Virus record (IMG/VR): IMGVR_UViG_3300006920_000068
Span: 1 to 48,810 of that record
Direction: 5' to 3' (one strand)
Length of the DNA stretch: 48,810 nt
Source: a virus
Position 1 is the stretch's first letter, and each line of letters starts with the position of its first letter. Positions 15,885-24,102 of this stretch are shown here, piece after piece. The translations under genes were made by a program, and so were the position numbers. The notes beneath the pieces were generated by a model. It saw only the letters and a list, made by a program, of their open reading frames with translations. It was not told the DNA's origin and searched no databases.

Positions 15885-16551
15885 AGAAATTTTTAGAGAA
15901 AAAAAAGTAGCAAAAAACCCTATAAAGTTTAAAATACAATTAAACGATGAACAGAAAGAAGCAAAACAACTAATACTAGACAACACAATTACACTATTAG
16001 CGGGCCAAGCAGGATCAGGTAAAACCCTATTAGCTTGTCAAGTAGCTTTAGATGGTTTACTTAGAAGAATCTACACCAAAATCATTATTACTCGTCCTAC
16101 AGTAAGTAAAGAAGAAATCGGTTTCCTCCCAGGTGATTTAAGAGAAAAAATGGACCCCTGGGTGCAACCTATTTATCAAAATTTATTTATGTTATATGAT
16201 AAGGCTAAAATCGAAAAACTTATAGCAGATGGTAAAATAGAAATTGTACCTGTTTCATTTATGAGAGGTAGAACATTTTTAGATGCATGTGTTATTGTAG
16301 ATGAAGCTCAAAATGTAACCCACGATCAAATGGAAATGATTACAACACGTCTGGGTTTAAGGTCCAAAATGATGGTATGTGGTGATGCTCACCAAACAGA
16401 TTTAAAGAAAAAATCAGACTCTGGATTTAAATATCTTTACAAAGCATCACGAAAAATTAAAAATCTTGAAGCTATTACACTCCAATCTAACCACCGCAAT
16501 GAAATTGTAGAAGATTTACGTGATTATTATGAAGATAACCCCATTTTCTAA
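15853..16551 (+). CDS. phoH: PhoH-family ATPase
   Basis: A 232-residue PhoH-type P-loop ATPase: Walker A GQAGSGKT at 51-58, ITRPTVSKEEIGFLPGD at 79-95, Walker B VIVDEAQN at 147-154, and GDAHQTDL at 177-184. This is the short phage form without extra RNA-binding domains; E. coli PhoH is about 354 residues. PhoH is widespread in marine T4-like phages and its role is unsettled (nucleotide-dependent RNA or stress functions are suggested). It starts inside the decarboxylase gene in another frame and ends at a TATTTATAA motif. Confidence 0.95.
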   Translation: MTHFNTTEEAKEIFREKKVAKNPIKFKIQLNDEQKEAKQLILDNTITLLAGQAGSGKTLLACQVALDGLLRRIYTKIIITRPTVSKEEIGFLPGDLREKMDPWVQPIYQNLFMLYDKAKIEKLIADGKIEIVPVSFMRGRTFLDACVIVDEAQNVTHDQMEMITTRLGLRSKMMVCGDAHQTDLKKKSDSGFKYLYKASRKIKNLEAITLQSNHRNEIVEDLRDYYEDNPIF

Positions 16552-16560
16552 TATTTATAA
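16552..16560 (+). promoter_or_regulatory. TATTTATAA intergenic motif before the fibre cluster
   Basis: Directly follows the PhoH stop and lies 15 bases before the ATG at 16576. The local sequence AATATTTATAAATA contains both TATTTATA and the T4 late-promoter octamer TATAAATA on the plus strand. Confidence 0.55.
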
Positions 16561-16575
16561 ATAAATCGACTTAAC

Positions 16576-18972
16576 ATGGCAAAAATTGAATGGGCTAATA
16601 GAGCAGACTCTGGATCTAACAGTGAGGTTAGTGCATCTATATTTAACGAAACCAAAACCTCAGTTAACACCTTATATGATATAATAGAGGCCCAAACTGG
16701 AAACACAGGCTCTTCCCCAACAGGAAGCCAATTTATCTCAGGCACTATTTATATCTCAAGTAGTATAATACCCAATACCGCACCGGGTGAAACCGTTTCT
16801 TCTTTTAGTTTAGGGGGACCTAACTCGGCATGGAGCGAAATTTATGTATCCGATGGATCTATAAATTTTGTATCGGGGTCAAATATATCTTCTTTTACTA
16901 AAGCGGAGTTAGACTCAATAAAAGAAGGTAAATCCGCTTCTACAGGATCAAAAGGGGGAATTAATTCGGGTTCATGGATTACAACTCAAGCAATATTTTC
17001 TGAAGGGGTTGATACTAGCTACTTCAGACTAGGCCCAGATAGAATTTATACATCTATAGGATCAAACCTTTTATTAGACCTTACAGGCTCTCAAGTTTTA
17101 ATAGGTTTAAGTGGTTCTTCTAGTACTAACACACTTTATGGAAATCTTCATATTCCTTCTGGGAGTATCGAAGTAACAGGATCTATTATAGTTAAATCTA
17201 ATTCCCCAGGCATTTTATCTTTAGGAGACCTTGTGCTGGGAGCAGGAGAAACAGGATCAGGGGGAGGTATCTTTCCCTTAAGTCCCTTTGCAGATGAAAC
17301 CTTTTTGGGTGCCCTTGCTTCAGGAAACGATCAAATATGGATGTACAATAACGGAACATCTTCTTTTTCTTCTTTTGCTAACTTAGGTTACCAAAGTAAA
17401 ATCTCAGGATCTAACTCTCTAACTACAGGATTCCAAACAATAGCAGGATACTACTCTCATGCTGAAGGACATCACACAACAACTAATCCTTCTACGGATG
17501 CAGTCTTAGGCCCTACAGTATATGGATTTGGTGCTTATGCCCACGCTGAAGGATCATATAGCACAGCTTCTGCATTTTATTCACATGCTGAAGGTCTAAA
17601 TACTCTAACCACAGGCTCATCAGGAGGAGGACAGCATTCCGAAGGTAAAGAAACTATAGCAAGTGGTGAAGCTTCCCATGCTGAAGGTTACTTAACTATA
17701 GCATATGGGGCTACATCTCATACCGAAGGATTTGGAACTATAGCACTAGGAGTTTCCTCTCATGCTGAAGGATTTTATACCATAGCATCGGGGTCAGCTC
17801 AACACGTTCAAGGTAAATATAATACCCATGATAATACTACTTCCTTAATGATTATAGGAAACGGTGTTAGCGATGGAGCTAGAAGTGACTTAGCTTTATT
17901 TAATTCTAATGGCATTGAATTTAAAAACGACCTTACAGCATCTCTCATCTCAGCTAGTGGTGCTTTATATGCCGCTATCCCTGAAGATACTAATAGTAGT
18001 GGTACTAATGTTGTAGTATATGATCCTACAACAGGTCAATTCGAATATACAGGTTCATATTCTTCTGGGGGGAGTGGAGGGGAAGATACTGATTGGTATA
18101 TAACCGCTGATAATTTAAATGTTACTTCTTCCCGAACTGTAGTTATCACAGGAAGTTTAGCTCAAGGCCAATTTAACATTGTTGGAGGTTTATACTCCCA
18201 TGCACAAGGATATGATACTATAACACAAGCAGGATATTCACATGCTGAAGGAAATGGAACCGTAGCGGGGGCTGAAGGATCTCATGCTGAAGGACGCACT
18301 ACAAAAACTAATGGAGTTTACTCCCACACTGAGGGCCGTGAAACCCAAACTTTAGGGAACTACTCTCACGCTGAAGGTTACCTAACTACAGCATCAGGTC
18401 AATTCTCTCATACTGAAGGCGAAGCCACACTTGCCTCAGGGAGGGGATCTCATGCTGGAGGTTATAACACCCATGCAACAGGATCATTTACCCATGCTGA
18501 AGGGTACGATACATTTGCCTTTGGAAGGGGATCCCATACCGAAGGATCTTTCACATCCGCCTCAGGTGATTTTTCCCATGCTGAAGGTACCCTTACACTA
18601 GCTATAGGAGAATCATCACATGCTCAAGGATTCACAACTCTAGCAAATGGTTCTTACTCATTTGCAGCAGGTTCTGGATCAAGAGCCCAAGGTACCGGTT
18701 CATTTTCTACAGGTGATAATACAATTGCCCAAAGGGATTACTCAACTGCGGTAGGTAAATTTACAAAATTCGGTGATGCTGATGGGATAGGAAAAATCGA
18801 TGAAGCTTTATTTATTGTAAGTAATGGTACTAACGATGGAAGTAGAAAAAATATTGTAGTAATCAATACGGCTTCAATATTCTTAGATGCTCAAAGCTTA
18901 CCCACATCAGACCCCGAATTTATAGGCCAAGTATGGAGAGATGGAGTTAACTTAAAAATTTCATTAGGATAA
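16576..18972 (+). CDS. Tail-fibre/adhesin with two YadA-head-like repeat blocks
   Basis: A 798-residue fibre protein. The N-terminal ~290 residues are Ser/Gly/Thr-rich beta structure (ISGTIYISSSIIPN, SGSIEVTGSIIVKS), likely the virion-proximal part. Residues about 290-415 and 535-725 are left-handed beta-roll repeats of the YadA/Hep_Hag type with the core [YF]SHAEG followed by a T-x-A-S-G phrase. I count about 8 in the first block and about 13 in the second. Each block is followed by a similar segment (LMIIGNGVSDGARSDLALF and LFIVSNGTNDGSRKNIVVI), so the C-terminal half looks like a duplication of the middle. Such rolls form trimeric adhesins that bind surfaces. Confidence 0.85.
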   Translation: MAKIEWANRADSGSNSEVSASIFNETKTSVNTLYDIIEAQTGNTGSSPTGSQFISGTIYISSSIIPNTAPGETVSSFSLGGPNSAWSEIYVSDGSINFVSGSNISSFTKAELDSIKEGKSASTGSKGGINSGSWITTQAIFSEGVDTSYFRLGPDRIYTSIGSNLLLDLTGSQVLIGLSGSSSTNTLYGNLHIPSGSIEVTGSIIVKSNSPGILSLGDLVLGAGETGSGGGIFPLSPFADETFLGALASGNDQIWMYNNGTSSFSSFANLGYQSKISGSNSLTTGFQTIAGYYSHAEGHHTTTNPSTDAVLGPTVYGFGAYAHAEGSYSTASAFYSHAEGLNTLTTGSSGGGQHSEGKETIASGEASHAEGYLTIAYGATSHTEGFGTIALGVSSHAEGFYTIASGSAQHVQGKYNTHDNTTSLMIIGNGVSDGARSDLALFNSNGIEFKNDLTASLISASGALYAAIPEDTNSSGTNVVVYDPTTGQFEYTGSYSSGGSGGEDTDWYITADNLNVTSSRTVVITGSLAQGQFNIVGGLYSHAQGYDTITQAGYSHAEGNGTVAGAEGSHAEGRTTKTNGVYSHTEGRETQTLGNYSHAEGYLTTASGQFSHTEGEATLASGRGSHAGGYNTHATGSFTHAEGYDTFAFGRGSHTEGSFTSASGDFSHAEGTLTLAIGESSHAQGFTTLANGSYSFAAGSGSRAQGTGSFSTGDNTIAQRDYSTAVGKFTKFGDADGIGKIDEALFIVSNGTNDGSRKNIVVINTASIFLDAQSLPTSDPEFIGQVWRDGVNLKISLG
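17446..17830 (+). repeat. YadA-head-like repeat block 1
   Basis: About eight degenerate repeats with the core SHAEG/SHTEG spaced 14-24 residues apart, from the YYSHAEG phrase to the HVQGKYN phrase. Confidence 0.8.
18187..18745 (+). repeat. YadA-head-like repeat block 2
   Basis: About thirteen repeats spaced mostly 14 residues apart, from LYSHAQG to SFSTGDNTIAQRDYS. It is more regular than block 1. Confidence 0.8.
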
Positions 18973-18978
18973 TAATTA

Positions 18979-19296
18979 ATGTCTTCTAGAATACCATTTG
19001 AATGGGGTAATGCTAATTTTGCCTGGAACACTAACCCATTTGGAGCAAGACAAAGCCGTAACCCCTTTACATGGGACGATTGCGCTCTAGTTGAAGAAGT
19101 AATACAAGCCGGAAGAGCTTATGGTGAAGTATTTAAAGATAAAAAAAAGAAAAAACGCTTTATAAAACTCATATGCCAAATAGAAGGCGTAGAATACAAA
19201 GAAACTAAAGAGGTAAAGGAAAGGCAAATACGTATTACGGATGTAGCGCTAGTTGCTAAGGAAGTATTAGGAATAGATTTAAAAATAGACATATAA
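18979..19296 (+). CDS. Small hypothetical virion-associated protein
   Basis: A 105-residue protein starting MSSRIPFEWGNANFAWNT with repeated aromatic phrases (EWGNANFAW, NPFTWDDCALVEEV), then a very basic patch DKKKKKRF and a beta-type C-terminus. No family recognised. It sits between two fibre genes and overlaps the following start by one base, so a link to fibre attachment or assembly is plausible but unproven. Confidence 0.65.
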   Translation: MSSRIPFEWGNANFAWNTNPFGARQSRNPFTWDDCALVEEVIQAGRAYGEVFKDKKKKKRFIKLICQIEGVEYKETKEVKERQIRITDVALVAKEVLGIDLKIDI

Positions 19297-19868
19297 TGTA
19301 CAAATTATTTACTGACAAAACCGAACTCTTTGAGTGTAATATAAAATTAGAAGGGGCTTCTTTAAAGAATAGTCAAGCACGTCTATTAGTAGAATCTGAA
19401 GGCTTAAACCTTATGTTTAAGGGCACTATAAGTTCAACAGGCAAATGCCAAATTCCTATTAAAAAATTAAAAGGTCTCTTAGATGAAAACATCAGTGGAG
19501 ATATCAAATTGGAAGTAATTGCGGATGATACTTATTTTACCCCATGGAAATCAAAATTTACAGTAGATACTTCACGAAAGATTACCGTAGAAGTTAAATC
19601 TCAAGAAGATTTAGAAGTCTTAACTGAATCAAAACCTACAGTCTCTGTAGAGAATGTTAAAAATAGCGTGTCTCTCCACGAAAGGGAACATATCATTACC
19701 CTACTACGGTTGTTGATTAAGGAAGATATTAATTTAGAAAATCTCTCTATTAAAAAAGATAAACTCAACAATCTTGTTGGTACTTACTTACAAGAAAATG
19801 AAATTGCCTCTAATCAAAAGGAAACCATCATTGAAGGAGTATTAACAGGGTTGTCTAAAATAGGTTAA
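19296..19868 (+). CDS. Hypothetical virion or assembly protein
   Basis: A 190-residue protein. Residues 1-95 are beta-rich (LFECNIKLEGASLKN, LNLMFKGTISSTGKCQIPI, ISGDIKLEVIADD), suggesting an immunoglobulin-like or beta-sandwich domain. Residues 125-190 are helical and charged (LHEREHIITLLRLLIKED). I do not recognise the family. It is coupled to its neighbours: the ATG overlaps the upstream stop, and a two-base gap follows. Confidence 0.65.
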   Translation: MYKLFTDKTELFECNIKLEGASLKNSQARLLVESEGLNLMFKGTISSTGKCQIPIKKLKGLLDENISGDIKLEVIADDTYFTPWKSKFTVDTSRKITVEVKSQEDLEVLTESKPTVSVENVKNSVSLHEREHIITLLRLLIKEDINLENLSIKKDKLNNLVGTYLQENEIASNQKETIIEGVLTGLSKIG

Positions 19869-19870
19869 GA

Positions 19871-21733
19871 ATGGCATTACCTGATTTAACAGGGCAAAAT
19901 ATAGAAAATACTTATCAAAGGGTATTACAAACTGATGGCACTGTTATATATGATGGTACTGGGTCAGTTTTTCTCCCTATAAGTGCTTCTTACGCGGTAA
20001 CTGCTTCTTATGCTGAATATGCTGTATCTGCTTCCCATGAGATTATAAAAGAAGTATCCTCTTCTTATGCCGATTACGCCAAAGAATCAGGATTATCCAC
20101 CTCCTCCATATCTGCCTCTTATGCTTTAACAGCTTCTTATGCTTTAAACTCCCCTGATACATTCCCATACACAGGGAGTGCTATAATTAGTGGTAGTTTA
20201 GTAGTTACTGGATCTACAGAAATACAATACTTAACAGCCTCAGGACTTAACTACCCTGCTATTGATGGGGGTGAAAAACAATTTATTACTACTGATGGTA
20301 GTGGTAATCTAAGTTTTGATTGGTCTGATAGAACTAACATAGATGTAAAAAATACATATGGGATAACCTTACCTATAGGAACACCTGTATACATAAGTGG
20401 CTTCCAGGGAGCTTCTATATTTCAAATTGCCCCTGCTTCTGCTTCAGAAGCTAACACCATGCCCTCTATTGGTATTTTAGACCAAACATTAAATGCCAAC
20501 GATCAGGGTTATGCTACTTTATTAGGTGCCGTAAGAGGGGTTGATACTAATGGGTATTCAATTAATCAAAGTTTATATGTAGGTGAAGGAATCTTAACTC
20601 CTAACAGACCAACAGGTTCTGCTTTAATCCAAAAAATCGCTAGAGTAGGAAGAGTTGCCAATAATGGAGAAATAACAGTATTAGGAGCGGGGAGAAGTAA
20701 TGATATACCTAACCTCCAACCAGGTTATGCTTGGGTAGGAGATAGTACCTGGAATGCGGTTGCAACACCTACATCATCATTTAATGAAGATCTATTCCCA
20801 TATACAGGAAGTGCTATAATTAGTGGTAGTTTAGAGGTAATAGGAGATACTAACATTACAGGTTCACTTATCACATCAGGTTCTATTGTAGATTTTTCTT
20901 TAGCATCTTCTATTAATCTAGGTTTAGAACCTGCATTTAAGTCCGCAGGACTTTTTTTTATAAATACTTCAGTAAACTATAACGTAACTACCCCTATAAA
21001 TGTTCAGTTTGACCAAATTGAATACAACCAAGGAAGTTCTTTAACCCCTTCAACAGGGAGTAATACATCAGTAATTACTATTTCTGAAGCAGGATATTAC
21101 CAAGTAGATGCTGCAGTTGCCTTTAATACAGGTGGGGCAAGAACTACTCCTGGAATGAATATCTTTATTAATGGGGTTGAAGTACAAGGTAGAGCTTATG
21201 GTTATATAAGAAATGCTAGTGGGGCTGATGAGGCTAGTTGTACTCTTTCTAGAATTATTTATTGTCCTGGCGGTAATGAACAAATAGAAATTAAAGTAGC
21301 TAACTATGCAGCAAGCGGTACTTGCAACGCCCAACAAGGATATTTTCAATTAACTAAAGTAGATAATCCCGCTTTACAAGGTCCTGCTGGACCAGCAGGC
21401 CCCGCAGGGCAAGCTGGTACTTCTTTTTCAGTTTCTTTAGAAAGTACAGGAAGAACACTTGCTTTAAGTGATAATTTAACCTATATAAAATGTTCTCCTT
21501 CCTCCCCAGGAGCTACTTACACAGTCCCTCCCCAATCAGATGTTTCATGGCCTGATTCATGTGAAGTAGCTTTTGAACAGGGTAATGCCTTTCCTATTAC
21601 TATAGCAGCAGGGAGCGGAGTTACAATTAATTCCTCAGCAACTCTTGTAACGTCAGGTCAATATGCTGTTATAGCTTTAAAAAGAGTCAGTACTAATACA
21701 TGGACTTTAACAGGTGAACGAGCAACTACTTGA
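19871..21733 (+). CDS. Tail-fibre protein with C1q-like domain and collagen stub
   Basis: A 620-residue fibre protein. Residues about 35-95 are repeated Ala/Ser/Tyr phrases (SASYAVTASYAEYAVSAS, SASYALTASYALNS). Two FPYTGSAIISGSL segments (residues about 97 and 309) mark a duplicated beta module. Residues about 145-300 hold the same 'GTPVYISG ... SINQSLYVGEGIL' type of domain seen in the fibre at 293. Residues about 355-495 are a C1q-like jelly roll (EAGYYQVDAAVAFNTG, MNIFINGVEV). A short collagen stub GPAGPAGPAGQAG with proline follows, then a C-terminal beta domain of ~105 residues. It is a probable receptor-binding fibre. Confidence 0.78.
   Translation: MALPDLTGQNIENTYQRVLQTDGTVIYDGTGSVFLPISASYAVTASYAEYAVSASHEIIKEVSSSYADYAKESGLSTSSISASYALTASYALNSPDTFPYTGSAIISGSLVVTGSTEIQYLTASGLNYPAIDGGEKQFITTDGSGNLSFDWSDRTNIDVKNTYGITLPIGTPVYISGFQGASIFQIAPASASEANTMPSIGILDQTLNANDQGYATLLGAVRGVDTNGYSINQSLYVGEGILTPNRPTGSALIQKIARVGRVANNGEITVLGAGRSNDIPNLQPGYAWVGDSTWNAVATPTSSFNEDLFPYTGSAIISGSLEVIGDTNITGSLITSGSIVDFSLASSINLGLEPAFKSAGLFFINTSVNYNVTTPINVQFDQIEYNQGSSLTPSTGSNTSVITISEAGYYQVDAAVAFNTGGARTTPGMNIFINGVEVQGRAYGYIRNASGADEASCTLSRIIYCPGGNEQIEIKVANYAASGTCNAQQGYFQLTKVDNPALQGPAGPAGPAGQAGTSFSVSLESTGRTLALSDNLTYIKCSPSSPGATYTVPPQSDVSWPDSCEVAFEQGNAFPITIAAGSGVTINSSATLVTSGQYAVIALKRVSTNTWTLTGERATT
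20162..20200 (+). repeat. FPYTGSAIISGSL module, copy 1
   Basis: A coding repeat of about 39 bases, matched by 20796-20834 with a few silent changes; both copies precede a beta strand and TGS phrases. Confidence 0.75.
20796..20834 (+). repeat. FPYTGSAIISGSL module, copy 2
   Basis: The second copy of the module, 634 bases downstream, marking an internal duplication in the fibre gene. Confidence 0.75.
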
Positions 21734-21735
21734 TA

Positions 21736-23751
21736 ATGGCTTTTCTTTTTGAATTATCTGCTGCCGCTTATCCAAGAACATCAACAAATGTTTTACCTTT
21801 TAATTTTACTATAGATACTAGAAATACTGAAGTTGGAAGTACCACAATATTTCAATATAGACTTCCCACAATATCTACAGGAACTTATGATTTTAGTGTT
21901 TCTTGGGGTGATGGTACCTCTGATAATATCACTTCTTGGAATCAATCTGAAGTTGTTCACACGTATAATTCTGTTGGGATATATGATATCATTATTTCTG
22001 AAAATATTTCTAATGGGGTTGACCATATTTCATGGGCAGCCCAAGATGGCAGTACAGCAACTGCTGCTAATGATAGGCTTAAATTAATAAATGTAAAATC
22101 TTGGGGTCCTGTAAAAATATATCTTTCTGATAAAATTTTTCAAAATTGTGAAAACTGGTATATGACTGCTACGGATGTTCCTAATTTTGGATCTAAAGAT
22201 ATTCCTCGAGGTGGTAATTATCAAACCTTTATAAATAATAATTCTCTTGTAGGTGATTTTACTTCTTGGGGTACTTCTGGGAGCCCTATAACAGGAGACT
22301 TTAGACAATTTGCACAAGGATCTGACAACCCAAATATTAATTTTCATGCTACCATAGGACTTTCAAGTACTTCACCCCCATACGCAATGGAGGGAGTATT
22401 TCAAGATACCCAATTTACAGGATCTATATCTAATTGGGACATTAGTAATGTAACTTCATTTAACTCACTATTTGCCGGAAATACTGTTTATAATAATCCC
22501 GAGATTGTAAATTTTAATACAAGTTTAATAACTAGAATGAATGCGATGTTCAACGGAGCTACTTCATTTAACCAGGATATTTCAGGTTGGGATGTAAGTA
22601 GTGTAACGGATATGAGGTCCATGTTCCTAAATGCCTCCTCATTCAATCAAGATATTAGTAGTTGGGATGTGGGTTCTTTAACAGCTATGAGTTACATGTT
22701 TGCAGGAATATCATTCAATCCTGATGTTTCTTTATGGGATGTGAGTAATGTTACAGATTTCCTAAGATTTATTCAAGAAAATCCTATATTCAATGCTGAT
22801 ATATCAAATTGGGATGTCAGTAGCGCGTCAACCTATGAATTTATGTTTAATTTCGCCCCCGTATTTAACCAACCCATAGGTAATTGGACTTTAAGTTCTA
22901 CTGCTACTTCTATGCGTAGAATGTTCCAAGGAGCTACATCATTTAACCAAAGCCTTTCAGGGTGGGATGTGAGTAACATTACTAATTTTACTGAAGTTTT
23001 TACAGGTGCCACTGCTTTTAATGGAAATGTTACAACTTGGGATGTTTCTAGCGGAACTACATTTTTTGAAATGTTTGAAAATTGTTCTAGCTTTAACCAA
23101 AATATTGATAATTGGAATATTTCTGGGGGTTCTCTTTATGGAATGTTTAATGGTTGTACTAATTTTGATCAACCCCTCACAAGTTGGTCAAGTTCTATTA
23201 GTAATGTTTCTACTATAGATACTATATTTTTTAATGCAACATCTTTTAATCAGGATATATCAAGTTGGGATGTAAGTAATTTAACAAGTATGCAACGGGT
23301 ATTTTATAATGCCGATGCTTTTGATCAAGATATTAGCAGTTGGGATGTATCTAATGTTACTAATTTTACTAGTATGTTTTATGATTGTCGTGATTTTGAT
23401 CAAGATATATCTAATTGGAACACAAGTGCCGCTACTACATTTCAAGATATGTTTTTTAGAGCAGGATTTGGTGCCCCTACAGGAACTGGATTTAACCAAG
23501 ATTTAGGAAGTTGGGATATAAGTGGTGTAACTAATATGTCTAGAATGTTTAGAAATGTACCTAACCTTTCAGACGAAAACTATAGTAATATTCTTATAGG
23601 ATGGGCTGCCCAAGCTCCTAATATACAATCTAATGTAACCCTTGAGGCTAATTTAACCCAATACTCAGGATCCATTGCAAGTTCTGCACGAAACACTCTT
23701 ACCGGTACTTACGGGTGGACTATTTTAGATGCGGGTGATAATGGTCAATAA
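21736..23751 (+). CDS. BspA-like (DUF285) repeat surface protein with PKD-like N-terminus
   Basis: A 671-residue protein. The start is placed at the ATG at 21736; a TTG at 21730 would overlap the previous stop. Residues about 20-100 resemble a PKD-type beta domain (YDFSVSWGDGTSDNI, HTYNSVGIYDIIIS). From about residue 220 onward I count about 14 BspA-like repeats of 24-27 residues with the core FNQDIS-x-WDVS-x-VT-x-M-x-x-MF. DUF285/BspA-like repeats are known from bacterial surface proteins that bind host matrix. Their presence in a phage fibre cluster suggests an adhesin taken from a bacterium. The C-terminus (GSIASSARNTLTGTYGW) caps the repeat. It overlaps no other gene. Confidence 0.85.
   Translation: MAFLFELSAAAYPRTSTNVLPFNFTIDTRNTEVGSTTIFQYRLPTISTGTYDFSVSWGDGTSDNITSWNQSEVVHTYNSVGIYDIIISENISNGVDHISWAAQDGSTATAANDRLKLINVKSWGPVKIYLSDKIFQNCENWYMTATDVPNFGSKDIPRGGNYQTFINNNSLVGDFTSWGTSGSPITGDFRQFAQGSDNPNINFHATIGLSSTSPPYAMEGVFQDTQFTGSISNWDISNVTSFNSLFAGNTVYNNPEIVNFNTSLITRMNAMFNGATSFNQDISGWDVSSVTDMRSMFLNASSFNQDISSWDVGSLTAMSYMFAGISFNPDVSLWDVSNVTDFLRFIQENPIFNADISNWDVSSASTYEFMFNFAPVFNQPIGNWTLSSTATSMRRMFQGATSFNQSLSGWDVSNITNFTEVFTGATAFNGNVTTWDVSSGTTFFEMFENCSSFNQNIDNWNISGGSLYGMFNGCTNFDQPLTSWSSSISNVSTIDTIFFNATSFNQDISSWDVSNLTSMQRVFYNADAFDQDISSWDVSNVTNFTSMFYDCRDFDQDISNWNTSAATTFQDMFFRAGFGAPTGTGFNQDLGSWDISGVTNMSRMFRNVPNLSDENYSNILIGWAAQAPNIQSNVTLEANLTQYSGSIASSARNTLTGTYGWTILDAGDNGQ
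22420..23600 (+). repeat. BspA-like/DUF285 repeat array
   Basis: About 14 tandem protein repeats, each with a W-[DN]-[VI]-S-x-[VL]-T turn and an MF/FN strand. DNA-level identity between units is low, so this is an old or strongly diversified array. Confidence 0.85.
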
Positions 23752-23766
23752 TCTTTAAATTAAAAA

Positions 23767-24042
23767 ATGCAATTAACTACTACTACTTTCCAATGCACAG
23801 AAGAAACAGGACCCAAATTTTGGGTTGCATATTCTAATGGAATTGAGCTAACACCCCAACAAATTGGTTATATAGAACCTGAACAAACATTAACCACAGG
23901 TCAACAATTTTTAAGTATTTTTAATGATGAACAATCCCTTGCTGATTATATTGAATTGATTAATGGGATTAGTGATTGGTATTGGAGAGATGACGTACGT
24001 ATCCCTTACCCTCCTAATCCTAATGAATGGTACCCTATTTAA
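23767..24042 (+). CDS. Small hypothetical protein after the adhesin
   Basis: A 91-residue acidic protein (MQLTTTTFQCTEETGPKFWV) with a Trp/Pro-rich end (SDWYWRDDVRIPYPPNPNEW). No family recognised. It closes the fibre cluster; the next 60 bases are AT-rich and non-coding and lead into the neck genes. Confidence 0.65.
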   Translation: MQLTTTTFQCTEETGPKFWVAYSNGIELTPQQIGYIEPEQTLTTGQQFLSIFNDEQSLADYIELINGISDWYWRDDVRIPYPPNPNEWYPI

Positions 24043-24084
24043 TTTATAAATAATTAAAACCTAACCTCCTTTAAAATCCTGCTA

Positions 24085-24094
24085 TATTTATAAC
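24085..24094 (+). promoter_or_regulatory. TATTTATAAC motif before the neck genes
   Basis: Lies 8 bases before the ATG at 24103 in a 60-base gap; followed by AAAACAACATG. Confidence 0.55.
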
Positions 24095-24102
24095 AAAACA
24101 AC

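Noticed and set aside
21730-21735. TTG start for the BspA-like gene
   Set aside because: It overlaps the preceding stop codon; the ATG two codons later gives a natural start (MAFLFEL).
16576-24042. Diversity-generating retroelement for the fibre genes
   Set aside because: No reverse transcriptase, template repeat or adenine-biased variable repeat was seen in the window.
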